Both the position numbers and the translations under genes were made by a program. A stretch of 6,403 nt of DNA from contig CAJBMR010000083.1 in the NCBI GenBank assembly GCA_903954205.1, positions 1 through 6,403 on the forward strand, in the 5' to 3' direction. Source of the DNA: an uncultured bacterium. Its GTDB lineage: Bacteria; Actinomycetota; Actinomycetes; S36-B12. Below are positions 1 through 4,409 of the stretch, piece after piece (within the stretch, counting starts at the first letter, position 1; the number at the start of each line of letters is the position of its first letter). The notes below the pieces were generated by a model, which was not told where the DNA came from, did not search any database, and saw only the letters and a list, made by a program, of their open reading frames with translations.

Positions 1-1
1 C

Positions 2-163
2 CTCAATCCCTGGGATGTCGCCGCTGGTGCGCTCATCGCGCGCGAAGCCGGGGCGGTCGTCGTCGGCGACGACGACCCTGTGGAAGCGCCGTTCGTCATG
101 GCGAGCGCCCCCGGCATCGCCGATGAGCTCAGCCGGCTCCTCGTCGAAGCGGAGCAGCGCTAG
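2..163 (+). CDS. suhB: Inositol monophosphatase family protein, C-terminal 53 residues (5' end outside window)
   Basis: The visible 53 residues begin LNPWDVAAGALIAREAGA, the C-terminal signature of the Mg2+-dependent inositol monophosphatase family. In that family the Asp of the WDxAAG motif is a metal ligand and the following helix and strand close the active site. These enzymes hydrolyse myo-inositol-1-phosphate and related sugar phosphates in the cytoplasm; in actinobacteria this feeds inositol lipid and mycothiol synthesis. The frame stays open from base 2 to a TAG stop. The start and the other metal-binding motifs lie off the left edge, so substrate specificity cannot be judged. The symbol rests on family plus position: the M. 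tuberculosis suhB gene (Rv2701c) bounds the same gene neighbourhood. CysQ-like or histidinol-phosphatase relatives are alternatives. Its stop overlaps the stop of the convergent next gene in a CTAG. Confidence 0.85.
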   Translation, partial: LNPWDVAAGALIAREAGAVVVGDDDPVEAPFVMASAPGIADELSRLLVEAEQR

Positions 164-678
164 TCGAGGCGCCGGAGCTCCGCGGCGTACCAGTGGGCAT
201 TGCGCACGTAGGTGGTGACGGCGTGCTCGAGCAGAGCAGGATCCGCGCCGTCTTCGATGATGCGCGCTGGCACTCCGCGAGCAAGCGCCCCCGCGGGGAC
301 CTCTGTGCCCGGAGCGACGAGCGCCTGGGCGGCGACGAGTGCACCCGCGCCGACGCGCGCGCGGTGGAGCACGGTGGCACCTGAGCCGACGAGGGCACCG
401 TCCTCGATGACGCAGCCCTCGAGGTGGGCCAGGTGGCCGATGGTGCAGCGGTCGCCGATGGTCGTGTGGAGTTCGGCTGTGCAGTGGATGACCGCTCCGT
501 CCTGGATGGAGGTCTGACTCCCGATGGTGATCTGCCCGTGGTCGCCGCGGAGGACCGCGGTGGGCCAGATGGTGGACTCTGCCCCGATGGTCACCTGACC
601 AATGACGATCGCGTCGGGATGCACGAATGCCCGGGGGTCGATGGCGGGCACGAGATCGCCCAGGGCGTAGATCGGCAT
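160..678 (-). CDS. Gamma-carbonic anhydrase family (left-handed beta-helix, hexapeptide repeat) protein
   Basis: A 172-residue protein of normal length for the gamma-carbonic anhydrase/YrdA/PaaY-like family, cytoplasmic and expected to trimerise. Residues about 10-140 carry hexapeptide repeats that build a left-handed beta-helix (for example IGQVTIGAESTIW and VGSGATVL), followed by a C-terminal helix at about 146-170. Family landmarks are present: R44-G-D46, Q59-D60 and first metal-ligand-type His65. The next block reads GHLAHLEGC, so His82 is kept, but the position normally holding the third metal His is Glu87, with an extra His85 two residues earlier. Zinc binding and CO2 hydration are therefore uncertain. 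The ATG at 678 is chosen because GGGAGGG lies 4 nt upstream; the open frame extends to 771 but lacks family similarity there. It is convergent with the inositol monophosphatase gene and divergent from DUF4193. Confidence 0.9.
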   Translation of the reverse strand: MPIYALGDLVPAIDPRAFVHPDAIVIGQVTIGAESTIWPTAVLRGDHGQITIGSQTSIQDGAVIHCTAELHTTIGDRCTIGHLAHLEGCVIEDGALVGSGATVLHRARVGAGALVAAQALVAPGTEVPAGALARGVPARIIEDGADPALLEHAVTTYVRNAHWYAAELRRLD

Positions 679-682
679 GGAG

Positions 683-689
683 CCCTCCC
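683..689 (-). promoter_or_regulatory. Ribosome binding site deciding the start of the carbonic-anhydrase-like gene
   Basis: Read on the minus strand this is GGGAGGG followed by CTCC and the ATG at 678. It is a strong Shine-Dalgarno match. It supports the 172-residue product over a 203-residue reading from 771, which would have no comparable site. Confidence 0.7.
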
Positions 690-696
690 GAGGCTT

Positions 697-714
697 CGGT
701 GACCACCGGTGACC
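697..714. repeat. Tandem CGGTGACC direct repeat upstream of the carbonic-anhydrase-like gene
   Basis: CGGTGACC occurs at 697-704 and 707-714, a 10-bp spacing (one helical turn), 19-36 bp upstream of the minus-strand ATG at 678. The stretch also contains the palindrome ACCGGT. The position, between a possible upstream promoter and the ribosome binding site, would suit an operator or leader element, but no known regulator site is recognised. Confidence 0.35.
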
Positions 715-721
715 GCGTCGA

Positions 722-731
722 GACAATTGTC
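722..731. repeat. Perfect 10-bp palindrome GACAATTGTC in the divergent intergenic region
   Basis: GACAATTGTC is perfectly self-complementary and one of the few AT-rich spots between the divergent carbonic-anhydrase-like gene (start 678) and DUF4193 (start 869). Being symmetric, it can present an ACAAT-type -10-like element to both strands. It could be a regulator half-site pair, a shared promoter core, or chance. Confidence 0.3.
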
Positions 732-733
732 CC

Positions 734-790
734 GTGAGTGAGGCGAGGGCTCGTTGCCAGGGGCACTGCACGAGGTCCCAGGACCGTTAG
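734..790 (+). other. Possible 18-codon leader ORF upstream of DUF4193
   Basis: A GTG at 734 opens an 18-residue frame (MSEARARCQGHCTRSQDR) ending at TAG 788-790. It has no Shine-Dalgarno, but the GTG is 7 bp after a GACAAT -10-like box, the geometry of a leaderless actinobacterial transcript. Its last codons and stop fall inside the inverted repeat at 777-804, so translation could affect folding of that hairpin and expression of DUF4193 at 869. Against it: very short, no conservation evidence, and high-GC DNA yields such frames by chance. Confidence 0.2.
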
Positions 791-804
791 GGCACAATCC
801 TGGG
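777..804. repeat. 7-bp perfect inverted repeat CCCAGGA / TCCTGGG upstream of DUF4193
   Basis: CCCAGGA at 777-783 pairs exactly with TCCTGGG at 798-804 across a 14-nt loop, with arm centres 21 bp apart (about two helical turns). It may act as an operator or as a leader-RNA hairpin 64 bp ahead of the DUF4193 start. A second, imperfect hairpin (CCTGGCA / TGCCGGG, 808-824) follows directly. No T-run follows, so it is not a standard terminator. Confidence 0.35.
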
Positions 805-818
805 GTTCCTGGCACAAT
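791..818. repeat. GGCACAAT direct repeat, 20-bp period, upstream of DUF4193
   Basis: GGCACAAT is present at 791-798 and again at 811-818, exactly 20 bp apart. A further ACAAT lies at 839-843. CACAAT resembles a -10 box loosely, but no convincing -35 is seen 16-18 bp upstream of either copy, so a repeated protein-binding site on one DNA face is as likely as a promoter. Confidence 0.3.
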
Positions 819-868
819 GCCGGGATCGTCATCCACTGACAATCGAGTTGCTGGGGGCACGCGCCGCG

Positions 869-1165
869 ATGGCTACCGACTACGACGCACCACGCAAGAC
901 GGACGAGGAACTCGCCGAGGACAGCCTCGAGGAGCTCAAGGCCCGTCGGGTGGATAAGGCTGCGTCCACAGTGGACGTCGATGAGGCTGAGCTGGCCGAG
1001 ACCCTGGAGTTGCCGGGTGCGGACCTCTCCGACGAGAGCCTCACGGTGCGCGTGCTGCCGCGGCAGGCGGACGAGTTCACCTGCAGTTCGTGCTTCCTGG
1101 TGCACCACCGGAGCCAGTTGGACCATGAGGGCAAGAACGGCCCGGTCTGCACCGACTGCGCGTGA
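869..1165 (+). CDS. DUF4193 family protein with C-terminal four-cysteine zinc-ribbon-like motif
   Basis: A 98-residue protein matching the actinobacteria-specific DUF4193 family in length and layout (M. tuberculosis Rv2699c, from memory, is the counterpart). The N-terminus MATDYDAPRK and the acidic, low-complexity residues 10-60 look disordered or helical. The conserved part is the C-terminus: FTCSSCFLVHHRSQL at 70-84 and CTDC at 94-97. Cys72, Cys75, Cys94 and Cys97 form a CxxC...CxxC set that should bind zinc. No membrane segment or signal peptide. Function is unknown; a small zinc-ribbon protein with an acidic arm suggests nucleic-acid or RNA-polymerase association, which is inference only. 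Start ATG 869 is chosen over TTG 848 by family N-terminus; only a weak, distant GGGGG precedes it. The 3' end, including the stop, is duplicated downstream. Confidence 0.9.
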   Translation: MATDYDAPRKTDEELAEDSLEELKARRVDKAASTVDVDEAELAETLELPGADLSDESLTVRVLPRQADEFTCSSCFLVHHRSQLDHEGKNGPVCTDCA

Positions 1166-1200
1166 GCGCTGTCGGAATCAGTTGCGACTGCGCGTGAGCG
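1153..1200. repeat. 16-bp exact direct repeat spanning and following the DUF4193 stop codon
   Basis: CGACTGCGCGTGAGCG occurs at 1153-1168, where it encodes the last residues and TGA of DUF4193, and again at 1185-1200, just before the stop of the convergent DUF4235 gene. The period is 32 bp, not a multiple of three, so the second copy lies in another frame and is non-coding. It looks like a local tandem duplication with diverged spacer. Confidence 0.8.
1167..1192. terminator. Possible weak bidirectional terminator hairpin between DUF4193 and DUF4235
   Basis: CGCTGTCG (1167-1174) can pair with CGACTGCG (1185-1192) with one T-T mismatch around a 10-nt loop. It sits in the only convergent gap of the window that has any intergenic DNA. 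There is no T-tract on either side, so intrinsic termination would be weak. Confidence 0.25.
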
Positions 1201-1201
1201 A

Positions 1202-1477
1202 CTAGTCCTGGTCTTCGGGGACTGAGTCGGATGCCGCGCGATAGATCACGAGCTGGATGACGGCCCCGGTTGTCGCCGTGGCAATGGTCCAGACCAGAGC
1301 TCGGGGGAAGCTGACCGCGCGGTCGTTCACATCCGGAGTCTCCCTACCCGTAATAGCGGAGTAGGCGGCGGAGAGAGCGCGATCCACCGCCCACGTCGCC
1401 GCGAATGCAACGAATGGGGCAGCGACCTTGAGCACGGGGTGCGCGGACTTCGTCCGCGTCTCGGGAGTCTCCGACAT
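1202..1477 (-). CDS. DUF4235 family small membrane protein
   Basis: A 91-residue protein recognisable as DUF4235, an actinobacterial family of small membrane proteins of unknown function. Visible features are a first hydrophobic helix at about 14-33 (KVAAPFVAFAATWAVDRAL), the family-typical short hydrophilic loop with AYSAITGRETPDVNDRAV at about 38-55, and a second hydrophobic helix at about 58-80, then a short acidic tail. Two membrane spans with both ends on the same side are expected. It is the second gene of a minus-strand unit after DUF3093, starting only 9 bp past that stop (3 bp if the in-frame GTG at 1483 is used), which suggests translational coupling; no clear Shine-Dalgarno is present. 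The ATG at 1477 is preferred on codon grounds, but the GTG cannot be excluded. Its TAG lies within a CTAG. Confidence 0.88.
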   Translation of the reverse strand: MSETPETRTKSAHPVLKVAAPFVAFAATWAVDRALSAAYSAITGRETPDVNDRAVSFPRALVWTIATATTGAVIQLVIYRAASDSVPEDQD

Positions 1478-1486
1478 GGGCACAGG

Positions 1487-2005
1487 CTACCGGCCCGGTG
1501 GGGTGTCGTTCGCCGGTTCCGCGGCAACCCGGATCGCCTCCGCCAGACGCTCGGGGTGTCGCGTGGTGAGGACCCACCGCGGATGGGGGTCGCGGTCGTC
1601 GGCGAGGTCGACCGTGACCCCGCTGCGGCTTGACCAGGCGCGCAGCACGAGGTAGTCCCGGGGATCACCATGACGCCGCGCCTGGCGCATGGCGTCGGCA
1701 TCGAGGGTCTGGACTGAACCGATGACGGCGAGGGGGAGCCGTGCGCGTCCGGCCCGCAGGACCGTGTTGTCCACATGGAGGCTTGTGCTCGTGACGAGAA
1801 GGACGCCGATCCCGATGATGCTGAGGACCGCACCGACCCCCCAGCCCAGGACGGCTCCGTATGCCGCTGCGTAGGCGATACCCGCGAGGGCGGCGAGGCC
1901 GATGACGAGCAGAAACACGAGCGGGGGCGGATAGAGGCGCTCCCGGTAGGTGGGGTGCTGCCCGTCGCTTCCCTCGGACCAGCCGTCGACGCCGGCATTG
2001 CTCAT
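1487..2005 (-). CDS. DUF3093 family membrane protein
   Basis: A 172-residue protein with the hallmarks of DUF3093. An N-terminal YRERLYPPP motif (residues 20-28) is followed immediately by two transmembrane helices (about 28-48 and 51-71). After these come the HVDNTVLRAGRARLPL segment (77-91) and a soluble, probably beta-rich cytoplasmic domain to the end (about 92-165), ending in a Pro/Gly-rich tail. This resembles small membrane-anchored PH-like domains, but the function is not established. M. tuberculosis Rv2698 is, from memory, the counterpart in the same neighbourhood. The ATG at 2005 is the only sensible start, as the YRERL motif is close to it; no strong ribosome binding site is seen. 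It leads a two-gene unit with DUF4235 and is divergent from the thioesterase-dut unit, with 50 bp between them. Confidence 0.9.
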   Translation of the reverse strand: MSNAGVDGWSEGSDGQHPTYRERLYPPPLVFLLVIGLAALAGIAYAAAYGAVLGWGVGAVLSIIGIGVLLVTSTSLHVDNTVLRAGRARLPLAVIGSVQTLDADAMRQARRHGDPRDYLVLRAWSSRSGVTVDLADDRDPHPRWVLTTRHPERLAEAIRVAAEPANDTPPGR

Positions 2006-2043
2006 GGGCCCAGGGTGTCAGGCCGCGCGGAAAGGCACAGGCA

Positions 2044-2049
2044 TAGGGT
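2044..2049 (+). promoter_or_regulatory. Candidate -10 element for a leaderless thioesterase-dut-DUF3710 transcript
   Basis: TAGGGT fits the actinobacterial TANNNT -10 consensus and ends 6 bp before the GTG at 2056, so initiation at about 2056 would give a leaderless mRNA starting on the start codon. There is no Shine-Dalgarno ahead of this GTG beyond a G-run, which agrees. No clear -35 is visible. Confidence 0.4.
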
Positions 2050-2055
2050 CCGGGG

Positions 2056-2649
2056 GTGACGAACGCTCGATCGCGTCAGCGGAGCCCGCACCCGCCAGAG
2101 GGTGCGCCCATTCCCGAGCGCCACGCGCAGGCCCCCCAGCCGGGCGAAGTCGTCGTGAGCCATTACCGCTGGTGTGTCGGTTGCGGCGCCGATCACCCGG
2201 CAGGACTGCACCTCCAGGTGGTGGCTGGCGAGGGCATGACGATGGCCAGCACCCTGGAAGTGGGTGATTTTCACCAGGGTGCGCCGGGGCTCGCCCACGG
2301 GGGCATCATCTCGACGGCGATGGATGAAGCCATGGGAGCGCTGAATCGGCTGCTCCTCGTGCCGGTCGTGACCGTGCACCTAGAGGTCGACTTCGTACGC
2401 CCCGTGCCCGTGGGTGCAACGCTGCATATCCACACGGAGATCGCCGGCCAGGTGGGACGCAAGGTCTATACGTCGGCTCGGGCATCACTGGGATCGTCGG
2501 ACGGACCCGTCGCCGTGGAGGCGGCTGCGCTGTTCCTCCAGGTGCCGATCGAGCACTTCGTTCAGCATGGCAGCTCCGAGCACATCGAGGCGGCGATCCG
2601 GGAGCGCCCGGGAGGCGCGGAGCAATGGCGCCGCGAGGTGAACCCGTGA
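2056..2649 (+). CDS. PaaI/4HBT hotdog-fold thioesterase
   Basis: A 197-residue protein whose residues about 38-165 form a hotdog domain of the PaaI/4-hydroxybenzoyl-CoA thioesterase superfamily, which hydrolyses acyl-CoA thioesters. Diagnostic blocks are CVGCGADHPAGLHLQ (40-54), common in the actinobacterial subgroup, and LAHGGIISTAMDEAMG (79-94). The latter has the HGG turn (81-83) on the hot-dog helix and Asp90/Glu91 as likely catalytic acid or base. A strand pattern VTVHLEVDFVRPVPVG and a final VEAAALFLQVP complete the fold. The first 30 residues are Pro/Arg/His-rich and probably disordered; an in-frame GTG at 2155 would remove them (164 residues) but has no better ribosome site. The substrate is unknown. 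It overlaps dut by four bases (GTGA) and leads the unit; dut and thioesterase have no obvious shared pathway. Confidence 0.9.
   Translation: MTNARSRQRSPHPPEGAPIPERHAQAPQPGEVVVSHYRWCVGCGADHPAGLHLQVVAGEGMTMASTLEVGDFHQGAPGLAHGGIISTAMDEAMGALNRLLLVPVVTVHLEVDFVRPVPVGATLHIHTEIAGQVGRKVYTSARASLGSSDGPVAVEAAALFLQVPIEHFVQHGSSEHIEAAIRERPGGAEQWRREVNP
2635..2640 (+). promoter_or_regulatory. Ribosome binding site deciding the dut start
   Basis: GAGGTG ends 5 nt before GTG 2646, an ideal Shine-Dalgarno geometry. It favours the GTG overlapping the thioesterase stop over the upstream ATG at 2625, which would add seven residues (MAPRGEP) not expected for the family. Confidence 0.7.
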
Positions 2650-3116
2650 GTGAGGCGGTCGACGTACTCGTGGTGAGGCTGGATCCCGGTCTGCCGATGC
2701 CGTCCTACGCGCTGCCCGGGGACGCGGGCTTCGACATTTGCACGACGATCGACGTCGCGCTCGCACCGGGGGAGCGTGCTGTGGTCCCGACCGGCATCGC
2801 CCTCGCCCTGCCCGAGGGCTACGCCGCATTCGTGCATCCACGCAGCGGCCTAGCGGCGCGCCACGGCCTCACGATCGTGAATACGCCGGGGACTATCGAT
2901 GCCGGCTATCGCGGAGAGGTGCGCGTATGCCTGCTCAATACGGATGCGCGCGAAGCCGTCGAGTTGACCCGTGGGGATCGCATCGCCCAGATCGTCATTC
3001 AGCCCGTCGCGCGGGCGATCTTGCACGAGGCCGAGCGGCTGCCGGGTTCGCACCGCGGCGAGGGCGGATATGGCTCGACGGGTACCGTGGGGGCCCGCAT
3101 CGAGGAGGCGCCATGA
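2646..3116 (+). CDS. dut: Deoxyuridine 5'-triphosphate nucleotidohydrolase (dUTPase)
   Basis: A 156-residue trimeric-type dUTPase, hydrolysing dUTP to dUMP and pyrophosphate in the cytoplasm; this keeps uracil out of DNA and supplies dUMP for thymidylate synthesis. All five conserved motifs are present in order. Motif 1 is PGDAGFDI (24-31), motif 2 PRSGLA (65-70), motif 3 NTPGTIDAGYRGEV (79-92) and motif 4 RGDRIAQIVI (109-118). Motif 5 is RGEGGYGSTG (137-146). Motif 3 carries the catalytic-water Asp85 and uracil-stacking Tyr88. Motif 5 has Tyr142 where many bacteria have Phe, a mild aromatic change at the base-stacking site; mycobacteria also vary here. Length is normal. It overlaps the thioesterase stop (GTGA) and the DUF3710 start (ATGA), so it is the centre of a translationally coupled unit. 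Confidence 0.98.
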   Translation: MSEAVDVLVVRLDPGLPMPSYALPGDAGFDICTTIDVALAPGERAVVPTGIALALPEGYAAFVHPRSGLAARHGLTIVNTPGTIDAGYRGEVRVCLLNTDAREAVELTRGDRIAQIVIQPVARAILHEAERLPGSHRGEGGYGSTGTVGARIEEAP

Positions 3117-3682
3117 GCGAGGAGTCACCACGCAGTGGGCGTGGCCCCTGGGACGTGACAGAGGTCGACGGTCCTGAGGGAAGGCTCGATTTCGGGACGC
3201 TGTGGGTCCGCGGCACCGATGGACTCCAGGTCCAGGCGCAGGTCGATGAAGCAACGGGTGCGGTGAATGTCCTGACCTTGAACCTGGGCAAGGGCGGACT
3301 TCAACTGCAGGCCTTCGCAGCGCCACGCACCAGTGGACTGTGGGATGAGGTCCGCGGCAAGTTGAAGTCCTCGGTGAATGCACAGGGGGGTGTCATCGAG
3401 GAGCAGTCGGGCGAGCACGGCGTCGAACTGCGCGGCAAGGTGCCCGGTCGGGGTGCCCTTCAGCCCGTGCGATTCGTCGGTGTCGAAGGTCCGCGATGGT
3501 TCCTGCGCGGACTCTTCCTCGGTGTCGCGGCCGAGCCCGGCGGCTCGCCCGAATTGGAGCAGGTCTTCAGGGACATCGTGGTGGTCCGAGGCGCGGACGC
3601 TATGCCCCCGGGTGAGGCGTTGCCCATGCGTCTGCCCACCCAGGCAGAGCCGACGCCTTCCGCTTCGGACGAGACTCCCTAG
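3113..3682 (+). CDS. DUF3710 family protein
   Basis: A 189-residue soluble protein matching DUF3710, an actinobacterial family of unknown function nearly always next to dut (Rv2696c beside Rv2697c dut in M. tuberculosis, from memory). The conserved part opens with GPWDVTEV (11-18) and RLDFGTLWV (24-32). It continues with an alternating beta pattern including VQAQVDEATGAVNVL (40-54), LQLQAFAAPRTSGLWDEVR (63-81) and RFVGVEGPRWFLRGLFLG (120-137), then VFRDIVVVRG (151-160). A Pro/Thr/Ser-rich tail follows. No signal peptide or membrane helix. The ATG start overlaps the dut stop (ATGA), with GAGGAGG at 3102-3108 as ribosome site, so co-translation with dut is expected; a role linked to nucleotide pools is plausible but unproven. 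The open frame continues upstream inside dut, but that part is a shadow. Its TAG shares a CTAG with the convergent hydrolase. Confidence 0.92.
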   Translation: MSEESPRSGRGPWDVTEVDGPEGRLDFGTLWVRGTDGLQVQAQVDEATGAVNVLTLNLGKGGLQLQAFAAPRTSGLWDEVRGKLKSSVNAQGGVIEEQSGEHGVELRGKVPGRGALQPVRFVGVEGPRWFLRGLFLGVAAEPGGSPELEQVFRDIVVVRGADAMPPGEALPMRLPTQAEPTPSASDETP

Positions 3683-4326
3683 GCCGCACGCGTCGCCAGC
3701 GCCTGCCGGAACAGCCTGATCTCGGGCCGCGCGGCCATGGCGATCGTCGGCCAGCGCAGATGTCGCGCCCACTCGTGCGCGACCGCAGCAGGGTGCAGGG
3801 CATCGCCGCGCCAGCCCACGACGGCAACGGGAACGGGGATCGAGGCAAGCTCTGCCGGAGTAGGCCCGCGACCGGTGCTCGCCCGGGTAAGGACGGCTGA
3901 CAGCGCGGCGTCGGAGTAGTCACGCCAGGCGACACGAAGCAGCTGGACCACATCCGGATATCTGCCATCGGCGGTTAGCCGATTCAGCACGGCGGCCGCG
4001 CCGTCCGCCGCGATCTGTTGCGCGGCAATGGCCGTCGCACCCGCGGTCGGCCCGGGCGGGCCCGTCCAGGCCGGGAGCACGCAGACGATCCGGGGAAGTG
4101 GTCGATGCGTCGTGCTGGCCCATCGGGCCACGGCGTGCGCTCCCAGGCTGATCCCCACGAGCGAGGTGCAGCCCGGGTGGTTGGCGAGCGTCGCCTCGAC
4201 GGAAGCGATGACGGCATCGACATCGCCGGACCGATCCTCGATGAGGACGGCGTCGGCCCCGGCGCCCAGGAGTGCCGCGGCGGCACCCCCGGTCGAGCCG
4301 GCACCGTGGACGAGGACGGTGGTCAC
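3679..4326 (-). CDS. Alpha/beta-hydrolase-like protein lacking an evident catalytic histidine
   Basis: A 215-residue cytoplasmic protein with a compact alpha/beta-hydrolase layout: an opening strand and oxyanion-type turn TTVLVHGAGSTGG (2-14), and a nucleophile elbow VGISLGAHAV (57-66) with Ser60. A late strand with PVPVAVVGWRGDALHP (164-179) follows, where Asp175 is the likely acid. No histidine follows residue 189, although the catalytic His normally lies well after the acid strand, so it may be a non-catalytic or divergent member. Most of the first strands before the HG turn are also absent, as in several small actinobacterial relatives. GTG 4326 is chosen because the HGAG strand starts right there; extending to 4437 would run over the divergent OB-fold gene. 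Position matches M. tuberculosis Rv2695 (from memory). Substrate unknown. Confidence 0.8.
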   Translation of the reverse strand: MTTVLVHGAGSTGGAAAALLGAGADAVLIEDRSGDVDAVIASVEATLANHPGCTSLVGISLGAHAVARWASTTHRPLPRIVCVLPAWTGPPGPTAGATAIAAQQIAADGAAAVLNRLTADGRYPDVVQLLRVAWRDYSDAALSAVLTRASTGRGPTPAELASIPVPVAVVGWRGDALHPAAVAHEWARHLRWPTIAMAARPEIRLFRQALATRAA

Positions 4327-4352
4327 GAAGTCAAGTCTCGTCCACCACCTCC

Positions 4353-4361
4353 GGGTACCCT
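4353..4361. promoter_or_regulatory. Candidate divergent promoter core between hydrolase and OB-fold genes
   Basis: The 8-bp palindrome GGGTACCC (4353-4360) sits inside the 83-bp divergent gap. On the plus strand it makes TACCCT (4356-4361), which fits the TANNNT -10 consensus for the OB-fold/DUF3159 unit and would leave a leader of about 40 nt. On the minus strand the same core reads TACCCG, a poorer match. No clear -35 for either. Confidence 0.3.
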
Positions 4362-4397
4362 GCTGGAGATGCCGGTCGACGTGGCCGGATGCGATCC

Positions 4398-4404
4398 GAG
4401 GAGG
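4398..4404 (+). promoter_or_regulatory. Ribosome binding site deciding the OB-fold gene start
   Basis: GAGGAGG lies 5 nt before GTG 4410. This is a near-perfect Shine-Dalgarno and selects GTG 4410 over the in-frame ATG 4389, which has no such site. Confidence 0.75.
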
Positions 4405-4409
4405 CTCGA

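Noticed and set aside
679..771. 31-residue N-terminal extension of the carbonic-anhydrase-like protein
   Set aside because: The ribosome site GGGAGGG points to ATG 678, and family members start near MPIYALGD. The extension would also cover the putative promoter repeats.
1327..1998. A 223-codon minus-strand open frame lying across DUF4235 and DUF3093
   Set aside because: It overlaps two recognisable families in another frame. Its Arg/Ser/Pro-rich translation is typical of a high-GC shadow frame.
3060..3090. Tyr instead of Phe in dUTPase motif 5
   Set aside because: It is a conservative aromatic change at a position known to vary in actinobacteria. All catalytic residues are intact, so it is not treated as a finding.
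2738..3112. In-frame upstream extension of DUF3710 within dut
   Set aside because: It overlaps the clearly coding dut in another frame and is Arg/Pro-rich. The strong GAGGAGG site and ATGA overlap place the start at 3113.
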